A stretch of DNA of 42,995 nt, from contig DAOUJG010000058.1 of the NCBI GenBank assembly GCA_034423015.1, forward strand, positions 1-42,995. Reading direction: 5' to 3'. Positions 39,890 through 42,995 of this stretch are shown here, one piece after another. The notes under the pieces are model-generated. The model did no database searches and had not been told where the DNA came from. It worked only from the letters and a program-made list of their open reading frames with translations. Numbering within the stretch: the first letter of the stretch is position 1; each line of letters starts with the position of its first letter. Source of the DNA: JAGWBJ01 sp034423015. GTDB taxonomy: Bacteria; Chloroflexota; Dehalococcoidia; Lucifugimonadales; JAGWBF01. A program made the translations under genes and the position numbers.

Positions 39890-40078
39890 CTAGAGAAAGA
39901 ACGCTGGCTCCTCTTCCTTGTCCGGCAGGTTGTGGGAGATCACCCACAGGTGCTCCGCGGCCTCCTCCAGCGTGGCCCGGATCGCCTCGGCCCTCTCTGC
40001 CCCGTACAGCTCCGTCGCCTTGGCGAAGAGCTCCTGGGCAATCTCCTGCTGAGACTGGGCGGGGTTCATCCCAACCAT
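39890..40078 (-). CDS. Small amidase-associated protein (AtzG/GatC-like)
   Basis: 62 residues, mostly one or two helices (FAKATELYGAERAEAIRATL; EEAAEHLWVISHNL), ending in EEEPAFFL. The acidic E-E-P-A-F end is what I recall from small helical proteins encoded beside amidases (AtzG-like), which may form a 1:1 complex with the amidase as GatC does with GatA. The ATG at 40078 has GGAGG 6 bases upstream, two bases after the cyclophilin stop. No signal peptide. Family assignment is tentative. Confidence 0.6.
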   Translation of the reverse strand: MVGMNPAQSQQEIAQELFAKATELYGAERAEAIRATLEEAAEHLWVISHNLPDKEEEPAFFL

Positions 40079-40080
40079 CC

Positions 40081-40737
40081 CTAACCTCCGGAGCTCTCGT
40101 CTATCTGGACCCCCTGGATGACCACGTCCTCCAGGGGCTTGTCCCGCTGGTTAGTCTGCACCTTGGAGATGGCCTCCACCACGTCCTGCCCCTGGGTGAC
40201 CCGGCCAAAGATGGTGTGCTTGTCGTTCAGGTGGGGAGTCGGCACCGTGGTGATGAAGAACTGGCTGCCGTTGGTCCCCGGGCCGGCGTTGGCCATGGCC
40301 AGGAGCCCGGGCTTGTCGAACCTCAAAGATGGGTGAAATTCGTCCTCGAATGTGTAGCCGGGGCCGCCGGTGCCGGTGCCCGTGGGGTCGCCGCCCTGGA
40401 TCATGAAGTTGGGGATAACCCGGTGGAAGATGACGCCGTCGTAGAACCCGTCCCGGGAGAGGGTCACGAAGTTGTTCACGGTCTTCGGTGCCTCCTGGGG
40501 AAACAGCTCAATGACGATGTCGCCGTGGTTGGTATCGATGGTAGCTATGGTCATGGACGGTCCTCCTCCGGACTGATCGCTCTCAGGGGTCGGCGTCGCC
40601 TCGAGAGGCGGGGCTGCCGTCGGTCCAGCGGTCGGTGTCGGCGTCGACCGCACCAGGGTCGGGTCCTCGGCCCCGTCGCAGGCCGCGAATGCCAGGACCG
40701 CGAGAGCGCCGAGGAGGGTCAGCAGCCAAAGCTTCAC
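40081..40737 (-). CDS. Lipoprotein cyclophilin-type peptidyl-prolyl isomerase
   Basis: A signal peptide with lipobox (start K-L-W-L-L, then ALAVLAFAAC) followed by a Thr/Pro-rich linker and a cyclophilin domain: VIELFPQEAPKTVNNFVTLS, FYDGVIFHRVIPNFMIQGGD, GTNGSQFFITTVPTPHLNDK, HTIFGRV. The key active-site residues (R of FHR, F/M/Q of FMIQGGD, H of LNDKHTIFG) are present. It would act on the outer face of the membrane. I use GTG at 40737 (218 residues) because a strong promoter at 40744-40772 overlaps the alternative ATG at 40755; the mRNA may be leaderless. It is followed after 2 bases by the small amidase-associated gene. Confidence 0.9.
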   Translation of the reverse strand: MKLWLLTLLGALAVLAFAACDGAEDPTLVRSTPTPTAGPTAAPPLEATPTPESDQSGGGPSMTIATIDTNHGDIVIELFPQEAPKTVNNFVTLSRDGFYDGVIFHRVIPNFMIQGGDPTGTGTGGPGYTFEDEFHPSLRFDKPGLLAMANAGPGTNGSQFFITTVPTPHLNDKHTIFGRVTQGQDVVEAISKVQTNQRDKPLEDVVIQGVQIDESSGG

Positions 40738-40743
40738 CGGGGT

Positions 40744-40772
40744 ATTATAGACCATATCCGCCCACCCGTCAC
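40744..40772 (-). promoter_or_regulatory. Promoter directly abutting the cyclophilin start
   Basis: Minus strand GTGACG (40772-40767), 17-bp spacer, consensus TATAAT (40749-40744). The predicted start, 7 bp on, coincides with the GTG at 40737. Confidence 0.6.
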
Positions 40773-40837
40773 GGGATGCGGCGGCTCTCACGCGGCCCTG
40801 CCGGGACTGGACCCACGGCGCGTCGGCTCCCCCGGGC

Positions 40838-41251
40838 CTACTTGCCGGCGGCGCAGCGCCAGACGCGGCAGCCGGTGATGCCCACCACGATGGGCATCAG
40901 GGTATCGATGACGACCCACACCTGGCCGTCGCCATCGTTGTCGGCGGACAGGTTGCTGAACCAGTTCCAGAAGAACAGGAGGAGCACGGCCACGGAGGCG
41001 TAGAACACGGTGTTGGCCCGTATGTACCGCCTCAGGTACTCGGTCCCCTCGCCGGAGACGCTCCGCTTCTCCACGTAGCCCGCCGCCACCGTAAGCACGA
41101 TGCCCACCGCCATGAAGTAGTTCAGCACCTCCCACACCCGGAAGGGCTCGTCCCCGCCGGGATGGTACAGAGGGGTGGCGATGAAGTTGACTGCTACCGC
41201 CACCGCCAGCAACACGAGATAGACCGCTACCGCACGAATCAGGATGGGCAT
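40838..41251 (-). CDS. Small integral membrane protein, uncharacterised
   Basis: 137 residues from the ATG at 41251, which has GAGGAGGG upstream. Four hydrophobic segments are visible: LIRAVAVYLVLLAVAVAVNF, NYFMAVGIVLTVAAGYV, FYASVAVLLLFFWNWF, and VVIDTLMPIVVGITGC near the end. Conserved-looking aromatic motif FFWNWFSNL. I do not recognise a named family; similar small proteins occur in Chloroflexota as I recall. Probably monocistronic, with its own promoter at 41295-41324. Confidence 0.75.
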   Translation of the reverse strand: MPILIRAVAVYLVLLAVAVAVNFIATPLYHPGGDEPFRVWEVLNYFMAVGIVLTVAAGYVEKRSVSGEGTEYLRRYIRANTVFYASVAVLLLFFWNWFSNLSADNDGDGQVWVVIDTLMPIVVGITGCRVWRCAAGK

Positions 41252-41294
41252 GTTCCCTCCTCGAAGTACGACCAAGTGGATGCAGGGCGGCCCC

Positions 41295-41324
41295 AATATA
41301 TCACCCGGAGGGGCCCGTTGCCAC
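41295..41324 (-). promoter_or_regulatory. Candidate promoter of the small membrane protein
   Basis: Minus strand GTGGCA (41324-41319), 18-bp spacer, TATATT (41300-41295), with TG one base before the -10 (extended -10). Predicted leader of about 35 bases. Confidence 0.4.
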
Positions 41325-41404
41325 AGAGCCGCCGGGCGGCACAAGAGTGATGCGGCGGCGACCATAGGACAGCCGCCCCGGCTTCCCGGATGGGGTGGGC
41401 CGCC

Positions 41405-42406
41405 CTAGTCGGGCGTCGGCCCGCCGTGTAGCTGGCGGTACAGGTCGCGGAACTGGTCCTGCCGCTCCGGCGGGGTGTTCGACAACAACACGTGATAGAC
41501 CTCGGCTTCGGTCAAACGCTCTGGACTGGCCACCCCCGCCCGGTACAATTCCCGCAGATAGGACGATACCACGTCGTGTCCCAGGGACAGGTACATCCCC
41601 AACATGAACGCCTCCCCCATGGTATAGGCGCAATCATCATCCGGCGCCACGCCTCGCCCCGCAGCAAACGCCCTGGCCCTGTACTCGATGGACTCCTGAA
41701 CGGTGCTTATGCCTATCAGGGGACACCCCTTGACCACACGCTCGTAACGTGAGCGAAGGCTTGGGCCCTCGCTGACGTTGTGCACGTACGCCTGAAGGAA
41801 CTCTGCCGTTCCTTCGGCTACCCATTCGGGGAAGTCCGATGACCCGAAATACGCGTGGGCCATCTCATGGTAGATGGTCGTCGTCCAGTTTGGCACCAGC
41901 GCGCCAGGGACTACCCTGTACCTGCTTCCGCTGAATCCGGACTCCACAAACACTCCCGCATAGGCCTGGGGCCAGAGCGGAGCGGCCTGCCATGGCACCC
42001 CCGTGAACTCCTCTATCTCGAATACCGCGGTGCGCATGAGCTCGAAGGCCGTATCCAAGCCCAATGGAGACCGGCTGATAGCGACCAGCTTGACCTCTCT
42101 TCCCGAGGGCAAAGTGTCGGTCTCCGACCTGATGTGGGCCCCTTCGATGACCTCCAGGAAGAGCTCCTCGTCATGACTGAGGGAGTAGGCCGCGGCGATC
42201 CGGACGTAGTCTTCCTCTGACAGCCCGTCCTGGAACCACGGTTGCACCGGGATATGCTCCCATACGCCGCTGCTGATGATCCCTTGCAACCTGACGATAA
42301 CACCAAAGGGGAAGAGGTCCAGCGGGTCGTCAAAGATCGGCGTGTCCAGGACCCTCCGGGCCAGCTCCTTGTCGTGGGAGACCATGAAACTCACGAAGCC
42401 CACCAC
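41405..42406 (-). CDS. Zinc metallopeptidase (HExxH, gluzincin-like), C-terminal part of a frameshifted gene
   Basis: 333 residues from GTG at 42406. HEMAH (H180, E181, H184) is followed by WVAEGTAEF with E198 as likely third zinc ligand, the spacing of peptidase-MA-like gluzincins. The frame remains open upstream to about 42518. There it continues the 35-residue repeat of the neighbouring frame (ERVLGFPWL, then ARRVLDTPIF), so the GTG start is probably not the original one. The original product was most likely a secreted or lipid-anchored protein with repeats in front of this peptidase domain. A single-base loss near 42472-42487 separates the two parts. Confidence 0.75.
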   Translation of the reverse strand: MVGFVSFMVSHDKELARRVLDTPIFDDPLDLFPFGVIVRLQGIISSGVWEHIPVQPWFQDGLSEEDYVRIAAAYSLSHDEELFLEVIEGAHIRSETDTLPSGREVKLVAISRSPLGLDTAFELMRTAVFEIEEFTGVPWQAAPLWPQAYAGVFVESGFSGSRYRVVPGALVPNWTTTIYHEMAHAYFGSSDFPEWVAEGTAEFLQAYVHNVSEGPSLRSRYERVVKGCPLIGISTVQESIEYRARAFAAGRGVAPDDDCAYTMGEAFMLGMYLSLGHDVVSSYLRELYRAGVASPERLTEAEVYHVLLSNTPPERQDQFRDLYRQLHGGPTPD

Positions 42407-42465
42407 CTCCGCATGGCGCCAATCGACGCGGCCGACGAGCCATGGGAAACCCAGGACACGTTCTA

Positions 42466-42995
42466 TCAGGGGGGCGTCAAAAGCCTCCTGTCGCTGATGC
42501 TCCTGAACCGGGCGATGAGGTCGACTTCATCCTGGGTGACGCCGTCGGACAGCCAGGGAAAGTCCATAACGGCGTGGGCCATGAAGACGTTGTAGTAGGT
42601 GAGCGGCCCCATCTGAGCGAGCGCAGACACCTCCTCGCCGGTGATGCCGTCGGCGACCCAGCGCAGGCCGACCACACGCTCGGCAACGGAGGCGTCGTTG
42701 ATTGCCATACCCCATATCTGGCTGAGGACCGACCCCTCGTCCCTGGTAATGCTGTCGGTGAGCCACGGGAAGGTGAGGACGACCCGGGCCGCGGCGGGGT
42801 GTTCGCTCTCGATGCCCTCGAGGGCGTCCAGGGCATACTCCTCATCCTGCGTCAGGCCGTCCCTCTCCCAGGGGAAGCCGGTCTGTGCGGGCCCAGGAGT
42901 GGACGTGGGGGTACGCCCCGGCACGGGCGTCGGAGCCGGGGTGGGTCCGGGCGGCGCCGGGCGTGTGGGCGGTGCGGGGGATGCGGGGGGTGCGG
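42466..42995 (-). CDS. Repeat-containing N-terminal part of the metallopeptidase gene (partial at right edge; ends at apparent frameshift)
   Basis: The frame is open to the right edge. The first residues are a Pro/Ala/Thr-rich linker (PTPAPTPVPGRTPTSTPGP), as found after lipoprotein or secretion signals. Then come repeats of exactly 35 residues beginning FPWERDGLTQDE, FPWLTDSITRDE, LRWVADGITGEE and FPWLSDGVTQDE. The frame stops at a TGA (42466-42468) in the middle of the fourth repeat, while the next repeat continues in the -1 frame. This points to a frameshift mutation or a sequencing/assembly error rather than two genes. Helical repeat function unknown. Confidence 0.7.
   Translation of the reverse strand, partial: APPASPAPPTRPAPPGPTPAPTPVPGRTPTSTPGPAQTGFPWERDGLTQDEEYALDALEGIESEHPAAARVVLTFPWLTDSITRDEGSVLSQIWGMAINDASVAERVVGLRWVADGITGEEVSALAQMGPLTYYNVFMAHAVMDFPWLSDGVTQDEVDLIARFRSISDRRLLTPP

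Noticed and set aside
42466..42500. Programmed -1 ribosomal frameshift in the metallopeptidase gene
   Set aside because: No X-XXY-YYZ slippery heptamer in the right frame and no obvious downstream pseudoknot; mutation or sequencing error is simpler.
1..42995. CRISPR arrays, tRNA/rRNA genes, riboswitches, transposases, phage genes
   Set aside because: No regularly spaced repeats, no tRNA cloverleaf or rRNA-like sequence, and no recognised transposase, integrase or phage protein was found on either strand.

Overview
The window looks like a chromosomal segment of an uncultured, high-GC bacterium, most plausibly a member of the Chloroflexota (Dehalococcoidia or SAR202-like). This is inference. 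It rests on the combination of a three-subunit xanthine/CO dehydrogenase-type operon, an LLM flavin-dependent oxidoreductase, amidase and FAH enzymes, a NorQ/NorD-like pair, an envelope protein with PW-DG-T-DE repeats, and C-(Zn)-type S14, S4 and L36. Many starts are GTG or TTG, and genes are packed tightly with coupled stop/start codons.

Layout. (1) 1-2592, minus strand: a molybdenum hydroxylase operon in the order FAD subunit, 2Fe-2S subunit, molybdopterin subunit. The last is cut by the left edge. The operon is driven by a near-consensus sigma70 promoter with a perfect inverted repeat at the predicted transcription start. (2) 2593-6870, plus strand: LLM oxidoreductase, SDR dehydrogenase, O-methyltransferase-like protein and a beta-lactamase-fold serine hydrolase; the first two overlap by 4 bp. 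(3) 28920 down to 6882, minus strand: 38 genes without a strand change. They are the str genes (rpsL, rpsG, fusA, but no tuf), the S10 cluster, the spc cluster with secY, adk, map, infA and rpmJ, the alpha cluster (rpsM, rpsK, rpsD, rpoA, rplQ), truA, rplM-rpsI, and a SirB1-like transglutaminase/TPR protein. A sigma70-like promoter lies in front of rpsL. (4) 28985-29340: non-coding spacer holding a short mobile-looking repeat flanked by 15-bp direct repeats. (5) 29341-35942: a small orphan gene on plus, then on minus a tight run rimI-like, coaE, NorQ/CbbQ-like AAA+ ATPase, Nudix hydrolase, and a 1107-residue NorD/CbbO-like VWA protein. (6) 36170-40791: NIPSNAP, FAH-family, quinone-oxidoreductase-like, amidase, a small amidase-associated protein and a lipoprotein cyclophilin. 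(7) 40838-42995: a small membrane protein and a zinc metallopeptidase whose N-terminal 35-residue repeats are separated from it by an apparent frameshift; the gene runs off the right edge.

How the parts work together. Region 3 supplies ribosomal proteins, EF-G, IF1, the SecY channel, RNA polymerase alpha, methionine removal and AMP/ADP balance, i.e. the growth core. Regions 1, 2 and 6 look like accessory degradative metabolism of small organic or aromatic compounds. Region 5 combines a CoA-synthesis enzyme, a possible CoA-hydrolysing Nudix and an AAA+/VWA metal-enzyme-activation pair.

Most unusual points: a very long acidic tail on ribosomal protein S17 and a second one on RNA polymerase alpha; strong stem-loops inside the ribosomal run (map/infA and rplC/rplD); an operator-like palindrome on the Mo-hydroxylase promoter; a NorQ/NorD-like pair split by a Nudix gene with no nor or cbb genes nearby; and the frameshifted repeat-metallopeptidase. 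I saw no tRNA, rRNA, CRISPR array, transposase or prophage gene.
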